From: Hyphomicrobiales bacterium | Lineage (GTDB): Bacteria > Pseudomonadota > Alphaproteobacteria > Rhizobiales > HXMU1428-3 | Direction of reading: 5' to 3' | Assembly: GCA_021775425.1 (NCBI GenBank) | Contig: JAJFHX010000021.1 | Coordinates: 1-64,000 of the forward strand | DNA: 64,000 nt | Part shown: one piece after another, positions 52,440 to 62,011 of the stretch | Numbering within the stretch: position 1 is the first letter of the stretch | Layout: each line of letters begins with the position of its first letter | Program-made: the position numbers and the translations under genes | The notes under the pieces: generated by a model | Database searches by the model: none | What the model saw: only the letters and a program-made list of their open reading frames with translations | What the model was told of the DNA's origin: nothing

Positions 52440-53618
52440 TCAAACTGTGGCCAGTGGCCCACCTAATAACCGTTCATAAACTTCAATTGTCTGCTTTTGC
52501 ATCAATCTGGTGGTGAATTTCTCAGAAATATAACGCCGCGCAATAACCGCCATTTCAGCAAGTTCATCTGGGGTGAGCTCCAGAATATCAACGATCCGCT
52601 CTGCAATTTTAGCCCCGTTAGCCACAGGAACAAGCCATGCCGTTGCTCTCGTCTCACCTTGGCCAAGATTTAAAAATTCAGGCGGCGCGCCAATATCAGT
52701 CGCAATAACAGGGCATCCCATCGCTTGTGCTTCTGCCGCTGCCCGGCCAAAAGCCTCTGCCTCAGAAGAAGCAACAACAACAATATCCGCCAGCGCATAG
52801 GCCGCGCCCATATCATTGACATGCCCTACAAGTCGTACATGCTTTTCAAGCCCGCCAACCCGTATCAGTTCTTTTAAATCGTTTTCATAAGCCGTTCGCC
52901 CCTGCGCACTCCCGGCGAGGATCATCAAAGCCCGGTCATCACCGCGAAGTTTTAATTGCCGCGCCGCCTCAATCACATCGCGCTGACCTTTCCACTCTGT
53001 CAGTCTTGCTGCGTGCAATATAATTTTTTTATCCGCCAAAGCCGGGTCATTAAGCCCCCACGCACGGCGCATCTCATCAAGCCGGGTCTTAGAAATTGCC
53101 GCCCTGTCAATTTCATCAACATCAACACCGCGATATATCACCTGCACTTTCGAAGGATCAGGATTGTGTCGTTTGTTAATCAGCTCAGCTGTAAAACGGG
53201 AATTCGCGATCACCCAGTCACCTCTGGCCATCACACCATTATAAAATCCTTTAATGGCTGATTTCTGATTATAAGCGCCGTGATATGTCGTCACAAACGG
53301 AACGCCACTTTTGCGCGCCGCCATCAGCCCGCTCCATGCCGGCGCTCGCGAACGCGCATGCACAAGCGAAACATTTTCATCTCTGATCAGCCGGGCAATC
53401 TTCAAACCATTTTGATAAATCTTCCATGGGTTTTTAGAAGCAACGGGCATCAGCACAACCCGCCCGCCCTTTGCTTCAACATCAGCACAAAGCGCACCAC
53501 CCTCCGTCACCACCAGAGACTGTCCCCCCGCATCAACAACTGCCTCGGTCATTTCAACCACGGACTTTTCAGCCCCGCCTGTTTTTAACTCAGGTATGAT
53601 TTGTAGGATTTTAGCCAA
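52440..53618 (-). CDS. glycosyltransferase family 4 (GT-B fold)
   Basis: About 392 residues. It begins with AKILQIIPELKTGGAEKSVV, typical of family 4 transferases acting on cell-surface polysaccharides or lipopolysaccharide, and has the nucleotide-sugar site ADIVVVASSEAEAFGRAAAEA with the EX7E-like glutamates. HAARLTEWKGQRDVIEAA begins the C-terminal Rossmann domain. Acceptor and sugar are unknown. A TTG start at 53618 follows AAGAGA by about 8 nt and gives the normal N-terminus; the frame is open to 53669. Confidence 0.86.
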   Translation of the reverse strand: MAKILQIIPELKTGGAEKSVVEMTEAVVDAGGQSLVVTEGGALCADVEAKGGRVVLMPVASKNPWKIYQNGLKIARLIRDENVSLVHARSRAPAWSGLMAARKSGVPFVTTYHGAYNQKSAIKGFYNGVMARGDWVIANSRFTAELINKRHNPDPSKVQVIYRGVDVDEIDRAAISKTRLDEMRRAWGLNDPALADKKIILHAARLTEWKGQRDVIEAARQLKLRGDDRALMILAGSAQGRTAYENDLKELIRVGGLEKHVRLVGHVNDMGAAYALADIVVVASSEAEAFGRAAAEAQAMGCPVIATDIGAPPEFLNLGQGETRATAWLVPVANGAKIAERIVDILELTPDELAEMAVIARRYISEKFTTRLMQKQTIEVYERLLGGPLATV

Positions 53619-53686
53619 AGGGTAATCTCTTATGAAAATTCTGGGAATAGTCAGCCAGGAAAAGTACAAAACCTATTTAGCACAAA

Positions 53687-54022
53687 TCAGACCCGGCCAC
53701 TAAGAAAAAGTCCGGCCCCGATTGATACTACAATCACACCCACCAGAATGCGCCACCTGTTTCGAGGAAACAGAAAATACCCAATGATGCCAAATAGAAG
53801 AAACAACAGATCGTAAGAGAAATAATTAAGATAATGATCAATAGAGAGATAGATAAACGGCCCGCCAGATCTGATCTTCGCGAAAACCACTTCCGGGTTA
53901 GCCTGCACCTGATAAAGCGCCCATCCGTTCAGCCCGATTTTTAAAAAATAGAGCGCAAGCACAATCATTTTACCAGAAAGTAATTTTTCATCCCCGATCA
54001 CCATAGCTGCACCCGAACCCAT
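53687..54022 (-). CDS. small membrane protein of unknown function
   Basis: A protein of 105-111 residues with three likely membrane segments (around residues 19-40, 68-86 and 91-108). It is not recognised. The reading frame has balanced codon use and ends 69 bp before the glycosyltransferase start on the same strand, so the two may be co-transcribed. Start is uncertain: ATG 54022 (weak GGGG site) or ATG 54004. It could be a subunit or accessory of cell-envelope synthesis, but that is only location-based. Confidence 0.5.
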   Translation of the reverse strand: MGSGAAMVIGDEKLLSGKMIVLALYFLKIGLNGWALYQVQANPEVVFAKIRSGGPFIYLSIDHYLNYFSYDLLFLLFGIIGYFLFPRNRWRILVGVIVVSIGAGLFLSGRV

Positions 54023-54213
54023 CCTGATTGCCCCGCTAATAATCTCTCGAGAAAGATCGTCGCTGTCTTAAGCCTCAACACAACTCTCTGGCCCATCAAA
54101 ACACAATTCATGCAAAGAAAACAAATGTTTCAAAGCAATATGGTTAGCATTATGAACAGAGTTACCAGCCCTCCATGCAGCCTAACGACATCTGCTATTA
54201 ACAGTGGCTAACT

Positions 54214-55440
54214 TTAGCGACATCCCTCAAGCGCAGCTTTCGCCCGCGCTTTCACCTGCCAACCATAAATTAGCTGATGTTTTTCAAGGTTCAGCTTTTC
54301 ACTCGCCGTTCCGGTCAGGTCTTTTTCACCATCTGACACAGCAATTTTCACAGGCTTTAACTGCAATTCTTTTTCATCATCTTTAAAAATAAATTCATCA
54401 GCCCCGGCAAAGGCCTCAAACTGTTTTGTAATGTCCATAAAGGCCCAGTAAAAAGCTGGTGTCCGTCGAATAAGCCCTGCCACTCTGGATAATGGCAACT
54501 GCCCCACCAGATCCTTTAACAATAATTCAGCCCGTCTGCCGTTGGCATCAGCAAGCCCCATAACATAAAAAGTCTCAGCTAAAAATGCCGGTTGGTTCAA
54601 ACAGGAAGCAGGCACCGTTTTACTTCCTTCATCATCGGCCAGCAATTTTCGGTAAAATTCTGATACTGCCGCCCGCAACCGTTTCCGGCTGTCTCCAAGA
54701 TTTTGCGTCAGTGCCTCAACCCGCTGCTGATCAAGCCCCTTAAACAAGACATAATCCAGCCCCGCCTTACCTGCCTTTTGCGCCACATCTTCGGCAATAA
54801 ACCAAAGCGAAAATGTCTGCCGGTGAACCCCTTTTTCACACATCACTGTCACATCCACATTTTGGCACTGGTCAGGCCCATCAGCATAAACCTCACCAAA
54901 ATAACTGTGGCTGACATAATCCACATCAACAAGCTGAACGGCTTTTTCCGTTTCCGTTTGTAATTTACCAAGCTCAACCCCGCGAAACATACACTTCACC
55001 ACATCACGGCAAGCACCGGCTTTTTTAATCAGCCGCAAAGCGCCACTGCCAGCATAAAAAGTCGCATCCTGCTCCAACCCGTTACTTACATAACATCCCG
55101 CCGCCCCACATAAAACCAAATCAGCCCCAGCCCCAATATCCCAGGCGGATCCATCCGCCTGTGTCGGTGTGATAACAGCCGCAACTGAAACTTTAGCGAT
55201 CGTCTTTGCCTCTTCCCTCATTGTCTCGACCGTCTTTATCTCAACCGTATTTTGCTCAGCTAAAATTTGCTCAACTGTCTGCTGCTCCGTTACCTTCTTC
55301 TCAGCCTTCATTTCATCTGGTTTTTCATGCGGCGGATACCCAAGCTCAACAGCACCACTGGATAAAGAGAAACTGCCAACAGCAATGGGAAGCAACAGAA
55401 TTGCAAAAACTGTGAATAGGGTGGAGCTGTGTCGCATCAT
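54214..55440 (-). CDS. exported protein of unknown function
   Basis: A 408-residue protein with a signal peptide (about residues 8-25) and a glutamate/valine/threonine-rich stretch (about 40-80; repeats of TVE such as QQTVEQ, NTVEIKTVE) followed by a domain with about ten cysteines, including VLCGAAGCYVSN, GACRDVVKCMF and DQCQNVDVTVMCEKG, suggesting disulfide bonds in the periplasm. The family is not recognised. The ATG has an AGAGGA site. No clear operon partner. The second half is predominantly helical (KRLRAAVSEFYRKLLADDE). Confidence 0.72.
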   Translation of the reverse strand: MMRHSSTLFTVFAILLLPIAVGSFSLSSGAVELGYPPHEKPDEMKAEKKVTEQQTVEQILAEQNTVEIKTVETMREEAKTIAKVSVAAVITPTQADGSAWDIGAGADLVLCGAAGCYVSNGLEQDATFYAGSGALRLIKKAGACRDVVKCMFRGVELGKLQTETEKAVQLVDVDYVSHSYFGEVYADGPDQCQNVDVTVMCEKGVHRQTFSLWFIAEDVAQKAGKAGLDYVLFKGLDQQRVEALTQNLGDSRKRLRAAVSEFYRKLLADDEGSKTVPASCLNQPAFLAETFYVMGLADANGRRAELLLKDLVGQLPLSRVAGLIRRTPAFYWAFMDITKQFEAFAGADEFIFKDDEKELQLKPVKIAVSDGEKDLTGTASEKLNLEKHQLIYGWQVKARAKAALEGCR

Positions 55441-55522
55441 GAAAAATCCTCTGTTTGCAAAAAATATAAGCAGTAATTGCGGGATTTTCGAGACTGTCAG
55501 TCAACATTAAAAATGTCAGGCT

Positions 55523-55741
55523 TTAAAAGTCAGAGGCAATGCCACCCTTTTCCCAGTCTCCAAACCGCACCGGATCCGGTCCGTCACGCCCGCCAATTTC
55601 ATGTGGCTTTTCTGAATTATATGCCACTTTACCCGCCCCAATAGCAGTCTCGTTTGACTTTCGCCGCTCCTCAGCTTCCTGAAGAGCTCGTCTGGCAGCA
55701 GGGGAAAGCTGCTTTTTTTGTGATTTTTCATCTGTTTTCAT
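55523..55741 (-). CDS. DUF1674 / SdhAF4-like protein
   Basis: A 72-residue protein with the C-terminal signature of the DUF1674/SDHAF4 family (EIGGRDGPDPVRFGDWEKGG, ending IASDF). Eukaryotic Sdh8/SDHAF4 assists flavinated succinate dehydrogenase assembly; bacterial members are short and similar, so the same role is inferred. The N-terminus is lysine-rich and helical (PAARRALQEAEERRK). ATG 55741 has AAGGGA 7 nt upstream and is preferred over 55789. No sdh genes are nearby. Confidence 0.82.
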   Translation of the reverse strand: MKTDEKSQKKQLSPAARRALQEAEERRKSNETAIGAGKVAYNSEKPHEIGGRDGPDPVRFGDWEKGGIASDF

Positions 55742-55909
55742 CGTCATTCCCTTGCCGCAATAAAAAATCATACCCATATATGATAACAAATGCGCATCTG
55801 AGCCAGGTTATGAGATAATATACAACCAGTACAGACGCACAAAACTTATAGTGAACAATTCTGACCTTGCAAATGACTTAGTGCAACCTGCTTTCATATG
55901 GAGAAATGA

Positions 55910-56932
55910 ATGAGTTACGCCAAAACCGCCCTGCTGCTAGCCCTTATGACAGCCCTGTTTGTTGGCATTGGTGGCATTCTAGGTGGCCAGACAGGCATGC
56001 TGATCGCTTTCGCGGTTGCACTTGCCATGAATATTTTCAGTTACTGGAACTCAGATAAAATGGTCCTTTCAATGCATAACGCCGTTGAAGTGGACAGAAA
56101 CTCAGCACCCGAGCTGTACAGCATTGTCGAACAACTCGCTATAAATGCAGACCTGCCAATGCCAGCGGTTTATGTCATTCATACAGAACAACCCAACGCC
56201 TTTGCAACCGGCCGCAATCCTGAAAATGCCGCTGTCGCTGCCACAACGGGCCTGCTGGATGTGCTGACCAAAGAAGAAGTCGCCGGTGTCATGGCACACG
56301 AATTTGCGCACATTAAAAATCACGACACACTCATCATGACGGTCACCGCAACCATCGCCGGTGCCATTTCAATGATCGCCAATTTCGGACTTTTATTCGG
56401 TGGCCGCCGCGATAATGGCCCCGGTATGATCGCCTCACTAGCCATGGTCATCCTCGCACCAATGGCAGCAGGCATTGTGCAGATGGCCATCAGCCGCACA
56501 AGAGAATATGAAGCTGATAAAATTGGTGCCGAAATTTGCCAGCGCCCCTTATGGCTTTCGTCTGCCCTTTATAAAATCGCCGTTGCTGCCGGGCGAACCC
56601 CTTTTCCCGAAGCGGAAGAACATCCCGCTGCCGCCCATATGTTTATTATCAATCCCTTGAGCGGTCAGCGGATGGACAACCTTTTCTCCACCCACCCCAA
56701 CACAGAAAACCGCATCATTGCGCTTGAAAATCTGGCCGAAGAATGGGGCCAGCTGGAAAGCCCGACAGGGCAACCAATGGGCTTTACAGGAAAATTAGAT
56801 TCTTCTGGTGCTGATTTTATTCAAAAGCAACAGGACCCGGACCATGAACCAGGTCCCTGGGATGAAGCCCAAAGCGATAACACACCCGGTCAGAACAAAG
56901 ACAAAGACAAATTCGGTGGCCCTTGGGGATAA
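55910..56932 (+). CDS. htpX: membrane zinc metalloprotease HtpX
   Basis: A 340-residue M48 peptidase. Two N-terminal membrane helices (about 5-22 and 25-43) are followed by the zinc motif [10 protein letters not shown], with the third ligand glutamate in [12 protein letters not shown], and two more hydrophobic segments (about 145-190). HtpX degrades misfolded membrane proteins under envelope stress. The hydrophilic C-terminus (residues 290-340; acidic, proline-rich) is longer than that of E. coli HtpX but usual in alphaproteobacteria. The start has TATGGAGAAA as a ribosome site. Confidence 0.93.
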   Translation: MSYAKTALLLALMTALFVGIGGILGGQTGMLIAFAVALAMNIFSYWNSDKMVLSMHNAVEVDRNSAPELYSIVEQLAINADLPMPAVYVIHTEQPNAFATGRNPENAAVAATTGLLDVLTKEEVAGVMAHEFAHIKNHDTLIMTVTATIAGAISMIANFGLLFGGRRDNGPGMIASLAMVILAPMAAGIVQMAISRTREYEADKIGAEICQRPLWLSSALYKIAVAAGRTPFPEAEEHPAAAHMFIINPLSGQRMDNLFSTHPNTENRIIALENLAEEWGQLESPTGQPMGFTGKLDSSGADFIQKQQDPDHEPGPWDEAQSDNTPGQNKDKDKFGGPWG

Positions 56933-56957
56933 TGGAAGTTAACCCCGGCAAACTGCT

Positions 56958-56990
56958 ACCGAAAATCAGAAGTGATGATTTTGGTTTATT
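56958..56990. terminator. hairpin between htpX and TIGR02186 genes
   Basis: ACC-AAAATCA (56958-56968, one bulged G) pairs with TGATTTT-GGT (56976-56985), followed by TTATTCTTTT. Bidirectional use is plausible for the converging genes; the right arm reaches the TIGR02186 stop. Confidence 0.5.
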
Positions 56991-57780
56991 CTTTTCTGAA
57001 CAGAGCTGTCGCTGCCAGCCCGGCGATTACCGCCAGAAACACCGCGATAACCCCATAGAAAAACGGATAATCGAAAGCAAAATTATAAACCACACGCTCA
57101 AAGCCTGATTTATGAATGGTCAGCGGTGTTATGCGGCGCCCCAGCAATTTCCCGCCCCGAAACAGATAAACATCGGCATAAAATGAGCCCGATGGCACAT
57201 TGGCCCCAAGCGTAATATTGACCTGAAACAACCGATCCCCAACAATCTTAACGCCGAGGCCGCCCGTTTTATAAAGCCCCTGCGCTTCCATCAACCGAAC
57301 CGCTGCCTCAGAATATGTTTCCGCCGTTTTCGTATTTTCAACATCCATCTCACGTGACAACCGGCTCACCAGTGACTCAAAGCCGATACCAAGACTGTCA
57401 AGCAATGAAGCCGGCGCGATATCACGGATCGGCCGCGAACTCACCACAGAATAATAAAGCGGCACAGATTTAAGCTCATTCGGATTTGTATTGATCCAGA
57501 TACCGGCCATACGTTCTTTCTTGCGCACAACGAGTTTCTTTTCTGGCCCCCGCACCACAACGATCACATCAGGCTTGTTCTCTTCACTGATCTCACCTTC
57601 AATCGCCCCGAAAAGAAAAATATTGGCACCGGTAAAGTTCCATTCAATCGGCACTTTATCCGATGAAAGATCGGTAATAACCCCGTCAGCATGCACTCTG
57701 GTTTGAGCAGCTGTGACCAGCAAACAAACAACAGTTAGGCATTTCAGAATGTTAACAGTCATTCGATAGCTCATCATCAC
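56986..57780 (-). CDS. TIGR02186-family membrane-anchored protein
   Basis: A 264-residue protein with a signal peptide (residues 8-31, ending VHAD) and a C-terminal membrane helix (about 237-258) with a short basic tail. Middle segments such as FTGANIFLFGAIEG, VVVRGPEKKLVVRKK and VTLGANVPSGSFYADVYLF-like (here ITLGANVPSGSFYADVYLF) match TIGR02186. It is mostly extracytoplasmic. Its start overlaps the stop of the TauE/SafE gene (GTGA), a pairing that recurs in many alphaproteobacteria, so the two probably form one transport complex. No biochemical role is assigned. Confidence 0.86.
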   Translation of the reverse strand: MMMSYRMTVNILKCLTVVCLLVTAAQTRVHADGVITDLSSDKVPIEWNFTGANIFLFGAIEGEISEENKPDVIVVVRGPEKKLVVRKKERMAGIWINTNPNELKSVPLYYSVVSSRPIRDIAPASLLDSLGIGFESLVSRLSREMDVENTKTAETYSEAAVRLMEAQGLYKTGGLGVKIVGDRLFQVNITLGANVPSGSFYADVYLFRGGKLLGRRITPLTIHKSGFERVVYNFAFDYPFFYGVIAVFLAVIAGLAATALFRKE

Positions 57781-58697
57781 CCCCCCAACATCGGAGCAAT
57801 AGAATAAAGCTCATCAGGCCTTATGATCAGCTCAACAGCCATACGCATACCAACCGCCAGCACCATCGCGCCGAGCAAGGCCCGCAATTGCTCACCTTTA
57901 AGATACTGCCCGGCCCTCACCCCGAATTGCGCACCAATCACGCCGCCAATCATCAGCAACAGAGCCAGCAGAATATCAACCGTCTGGTTCGCCGTAGAAT
58001 GCAAAATCGTCACAATGGAAGTAACGAACACAATCTGAAACAGAGACGTCCCGACAACCACATTGGTCGGCACGCGCAGCAGATAAATCATGGCGGGGAC
58101 TACAATAAACCCGCCACCAACACCCATGAGCGCAACCAGCAAACCAACAATCAACCCAAGCACAAGCGGCGGTATCGCACTGATAAACAGTTTGGATCGA
58201 TGAAATCTCATTTTTAAGGGCAATCCATGCACCCAGTTATGACGACTCTTATTGCGAACAGAAACCGTCCCGAGTTTCGAACGCCTGATGGCATTCAGGC
58301 TCTCAACCATCATCAGGCCACCAATCACCCCAAGAAAGGTGACATAAGCCAGTGAAATAAACAGATCAATCTGACCAATCTCACGCAGCCACTTCACAAG
58401 CTGCACCCCGGCAAAAGAGCCAACAACACCGCCAATCAGCAAAACGGTGCCAAGTTTGACATCAACATTACCGCGCCGCCATTGTGCTAGCGCCCCTGAA
58501 ACTGAGGATGCCACAATCTGGTTTGCCCCGGTAGCCACAGCAACTGTTGGCGGTATGCCGGTAAATATCAACAACGGAGTCATCAAAAAACCGCCACCAA
58601 CCCCAAACATTCCCGAAAGAAACCCAACCGCACCCCCCATTGCAAGAATGGCAAAAATGTTGACTGAGATTTCAGCTATCGGCAAATAAATTTGCAT
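57777..58697 (-). CDS. sulfite/organosulfonate exporter, TauE/SafE family
   Basis: About 306 residues with 8 or so membrane helices and two family repeats with the glycine-rich motifs GFLSGMFGVGGGFLMTPLL and LMGVGGGFIVVPAMIYLL. TauE/SafE proteins export sulfite, sulfoacetate or related anions. The TIGR02186 gene overlaps its stop, so this pair is one unit. In an organism with Sox, export of sulfite is plausible but not shown. The ATG at 58697 (MQIYLPIAEISVN) gives the usual N-terminus; 58748 is possible but lacks support. Confidence 0.88.
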   Translation of the reverse strand: MQIYLPIAEISVNIFAILAMGGAVGFLSGMFGVGGGFLMTPLLIFTGIPPTVAVATGANQIVASSVSGALAQWRRGNVDVKLGTVLLIGGVVGSFAGVQLVKWLREIGQIDLFISLAYVTFLGVIGGLMMVESLNAIRRSKLGTVSVRNKSRHNWVHGLPLKMRFHRSKLFISAIPPLVLGLIVGLLVALMGVGGGFIVVPAMIYLLRVPTNVVVGTSLFQIVFVTSIVTILHSTANQTVDILLALLLMIGGVIGAQFGVRAGQYLKGEQLRALLGAMVLAVGMRMAVELIIRPDELYSIAPMLGG

Positions 58698-58838
58698 GGG
58701 TGAATTTCGTCCCAATAGTGAGAGAAGCGATAAATTTGAATTAAACAATCAGATATAAATCAACCGGATTATGTAACAAGAGAAAAAGGAAAATACATAA
58801 AGCCCCTGCAATCTGACAGCCAATGCAAGTGAGTGATA

Positions 58839-58877
58839 AAGCAGAATAATATTTTTTGTATAAGCTATATTCTGCTT
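58839..58877. other. long inverted repeat between TauE/SafE and Sel1-protein genes
   Basis: AAGCAGAATA (58839-58848) and TATTCTGCTT (58868-58877) are perfect 10-bp arms with a 19-nt AT-rich loop. It lies 72 bp after the stop of the leftward Sel1 gene and could be its terminator or an operator for TauE/SafE. Confidence 0.45.
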
Positions 58878-58948
58878 CATAACACAGGAGGTCAATGGGG
58901 CATTGGGAGAAAGAGGAATAAAAATTTAATTTATGTTGTAAACAGAAC

Positions 58949-61900
58949 TTATATTGCCGCTTTGTTTAGTTTTTGCACCAGTTCCGGCGTGACTTTACCG
59001 GTAATTGACATGCCTTTAGCCTTCTCAAATTTCTTGATGGCCGCAATCGTCTGGTCATTTAACAACCCATCAACTTCCTCAAGCCTATAGCCAAGTTTCC
59101 GTAATAAAATCTGCGCCGTTAAAACCCGTGATCTTTCGATCGTTTCATTTGCATGCGATAACGTGCTTGTCATATGGCTTGATATCAGCCCGTTTGAATT
59201 CGCCTTGGTGTCAACAGCAACTGGTTTCCAGCCCTGCAATTGGCGAGATGCTGCCAGCAACTCAACTTTGGTCAGCTGTTTCTCTAGCGCGTCGCGGCGA
59301 ATTGATGCATCAAGATCACCCTGGCGCGCGGCAAGTGAAAACCATTTATAAGCTTCAACATTATTTTTTTCGAGACCAACACCGTTTTGATATAAAATCG
59401 CCAGGTTAAACTGACTGTCAGCAAGATTGCGGCTCGCCGCCTGCTTGAACCAATAAATGGCCTCTTTATAGTCCGACCGTTTCTGATTGAGCGTTGTGCT
59501 GACAACCGCCAGATTATGCATTGCTTTTAGATTGCCAAGCTCAGCCGACCGTTTATACCAGATCCGTGCTCTTTCAATATTCTTCTCAACACTAAGGCCC
59601 CGTTCAAAATAAGTCGCCAGCCGATATTGCGAAGGCGCATAGCCTTGCGCCGCACCATGCATATACCACTTCACCGCCATGTCATGATCTTTCGGCACAC
59701 CCTGTCCAAGGCTAAACCGCCGGGCCACCTCATATTGTGCTGAAGCATCACCATTCGCCGCCGCATGGCGCAGGGAGTATGGCCCGATAAGCGCTGGCGG
59801 CAATCCAAGCACACCATTAACCTGAGGCAATAACAGCTCAGGAGAAATCCCGGCATCTTTTTGCGGGTCCGAAAGTCTCGGATTTATTTTTTTCCGGCCC
59901 GCCAGTCTCTTACTGCCGATATTGCCGGTCGTACTCGGGTCTTCTTCAACCCCGTCCTCGTTTTTCTCCTGAATAAGGCTGGTTTTAACAGTTCCATCAT
60001 CCTTTAAAATCTCAGAAGCTTTTTGCGGTTTGGTTGCAGTCCCGCTGATCGCACCCTGAACATATCCGTAAAGATTATTGAATATGGCCTGCAGGTCTTT
60101 ACTGTTATTTTTAAACACAATCGCCATCGCAGCCAGAGACAAAGCAACAACAACAATCACAACAGGTAAACGGGATTTGCGCTGCCCTATTTTATAAAGG
60201 TCCTCATCGTTTGAAACGATTTGCGATTGATTAAACTGGTTTCGAAGGGCGGCGGTTTTTCCAAGGAAATCATCTTTATAAATATCTTCACCTGCCTCAT
60301 GCGCCATATCTATATGTTCCTGTTTACCAAAAGAACGGTCCTGCTGTCCTTCACTCAAAACTTTACGTAACTGATCAATCGTTCCCAGTTCATCATCCTC
60401 AGCTAAATCCTGCGCTGTTGGTGAGAGGGCCGTTTGCTCGGTTTGTGTTTGCGCGTCTCTACCCTGCTCATTACTTTCAATCTGACTGTCCGCAACTGGT
60501 GACATTGAATGGGCCAGAACCTGAGGAACAGCAGGTGGCTGCCCCCCCTCTTCTGGCCGCTGCATCGCTTTGCCAGAACGGCTTGGGTCAAACGCACTCA
60601 TTGATTCAGGCAATCCAGAAGCATGGCTGCTCTCTTTGTCATGGTCTTCTGCGGGTTGTCCCTCACCAGAACCATCATCCCCGTCAGCTAAACCCTCATT
60701 TTGTCCGGTTGATAAATTCCCGCTCACCTGTAAATCCGCATCTTGCGAACCCGCCCCCTGAGCGTCTTTCTCGGCATTTAAATAATTTTGATCCAGAACA
60801 GACTTTTCACTGGTGTGTAAATCTTGTGATTGTGCCTCTCCTGCGGCCATGCCAGCTTCCTGACGGGTTTCCACAACCTCAGTCACCTCAGCATGATTGC
60901 CAGCAAGTTTCTGCAATTGCGCCGAAGTCGACCCTCCAAGCAATTCAGATACCTTCATATCTGGTGCGATTTTCGCCAATGCAGCACCAAGTTTTTGCAA
61001 AGTCTGCGTGGTATTTTTGTTTTTCTCATCCTGAGTTTTCTGAAACAGAACAAATGCCGTTTCAATATCAGCAAGTCGCTGGCCCAGCGCACTGTCATCA
61101 AGATTTTTAAGCATCATTTGCACGGCAGATTGAGCCGCTTCATTAGCAACATCTTCCCTGTCACCAAAGTGATGACCAAGCACCTGCTCAAGCTGCGAAA
61201 TCCGGTCAACCAGTTCGAAACGCAATTGTTTCAGGTCATTATTATCTGGCGTAAAAAGCTCAACCGAGGCATGGTCTCTCGTAAATGGGTTATCAAACTT
61301 AATCGGTGTAAAAATTGAATCAACCGGTTTGGCTGGCTTAAATTCACTGATTTCCTTCGGCCGCGCATCATAAGGCTCTTTATCCCACAGCTTCAGTGGC
61401 ACCGGCTCTTCTTTGTTCAGCCCCTGCCCACCAGGCTGGTTTTGAGAACCGGCACCAACAGCACCAAACTCATCCTGACTGGTAAACCGCTGCATATCAT
61501 CAGTAATGGAACCCCGGTTCTGCTCATCCATCAGGCGTTGACTGGGGTCAAGTGAGTGGCGGTCATTAAAATAATCACGCACTTCGTTTAAAACTTCACT
61601 ATAAGGCTGCAACATATCCGTTGGCTCAGATGGGACAAAACCTTCAGGCGCCTGCGTTTCCTCAACGGACCATTCATCCTTGCGGCCTGCAGTCTGATAA
61701 GGCCTTTCGTTCAGTTCAGAAGCGTGTTGGTTGAAAGCACTGCCATACTCCCCGCCAGAGCCATGAATTCCCGAACCAGCAGTTCCGGCCCCATCCTCAG
61801 ATGTAAAGGAATGAGGCGCCCCTTTAGGGTCAGTCATCACACTATTGATACGGCCAAGAATGGTTTCTAAATCTGAATTCGGCCAGTTTTCTGAGCGGCC

Positions 61901-62011
61901 CTCAGTGTCGTCTCCGGCAAAGCGCGCAGTTCCGGCGTCACCAGAAGCATCCCCTCTTGTCCGGGTATTCTTCTGGAGCATTCTCAATTTCTGCTCTGCT
62001 TGAAACGACAT
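58949..62011 (-). CDS. Sel1-repeat, peptidoglycan-binding membrane protein (PodJ-like)
   Basis: A 1020-residue bitopic protein. Residues 1-610 are polar, low-complexity and coiled-coil prone, presumably cytoplasmic; one membrane helix (about 615-635, PVVIVVVALSLAAMAIVF) follows; then in the periplasm Sel1/TPR-like repeats (about 720-900; for example YEVARRFSLGQGVPKDHDMA and YQNGVGLEKNNVEAYKWF) and a C-terminal PG_binding_1 domain (about 955-1018; LRKLGYRLEEVDGLLNDQT). The plan equals that of alphaproteobacterial PodJ, a polar organiser that recruits division and adhesion proteins. The name is by architecture; the N-terminus does not visibly match Caulobacter PodJ. Confidence 0.8.
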   Translation of the reverse strand: MSFQAEQKLRMLQKNTRTRGDASGDAGTARFAGDDTEGRSENWPNSDLETILGRINSVMTDPKGAPHSFTSEDGAGTAGSGIHGSGGEYGSAFNQHASELNERPYQTAGRKDEWSVEETQAPEGFVPSEPTDMLQPYSEVLNEVRDYFNDRHSLDPSQRLMDEQNRGSITDDMQRFTSQDEFGAVGAGSQNQPGGQGLNKEEPVPLKLWDKEPYDARPKEISEFKPAKPVDSIFTPIKFDNPFTRDHASVELFTPDNNDLKQLRFELVDRISQLEQVLGHHFGDREDVANEAAQSAVQMMLKNLDDSALGQRLADIETAFVLFQKTQDEKNKNTTQTLQKLGAALAKIAPDMKVSELLGGSTSAQLQKLAGNHAEVTEVVETRQEAGMAAGEAQSQDLHTSEKSVLDQNYLNAEKDAQGAGSQDADLQVSGNLSTGQNEGLADGDDGSGEGQPAEDHDKESSHASGLPESMSAFDPSRSGKAMQRPEEGGQPPAVPQVLAHSMSPVADSQIESNEQGRDAQTQTEQTALSPTAQDLAEDDELGTIDQLRKVLSEGQQDRSFGKQEHIDMAHEAGEDIYKDDFLGKTAALRNQFNQSQIVSNDEDLYKIGQRKSRLPVVIVVVALSLAAMAIVFKNNSKDLQAIFNNLYGYVQGAISGTATKPQKASEILKDDGTVKTSLIQEKNEDGVEEDPSTTGNIGSKRLAGRKKINPRLSDPQKDAGISPELLLPQVNGVLGLPPALIGPYSLRHAAANGDASAQYEVARRFSLGQGVPKDHDMAVKWYMHGAAQGYAPSQYRLATYFERGLSVEKNIERARIWYKRSAELGNLKAMHNLAVVSTTLNQKRSDYKEAIYWFKQAASRNLADSQFNLAILYQNGVGLEKNNVEAYKWFSLAARQGDLDASIRRDALEKQLTKVELLAASRQLQGWKPVAVDTKANSNGLISSHMTSTLSHANETIERSRVLTAQILLRKLGYRLEEVDGLLNDQTIAAIKKFEKAKGMSITGKVTPELVQKLNKAAI

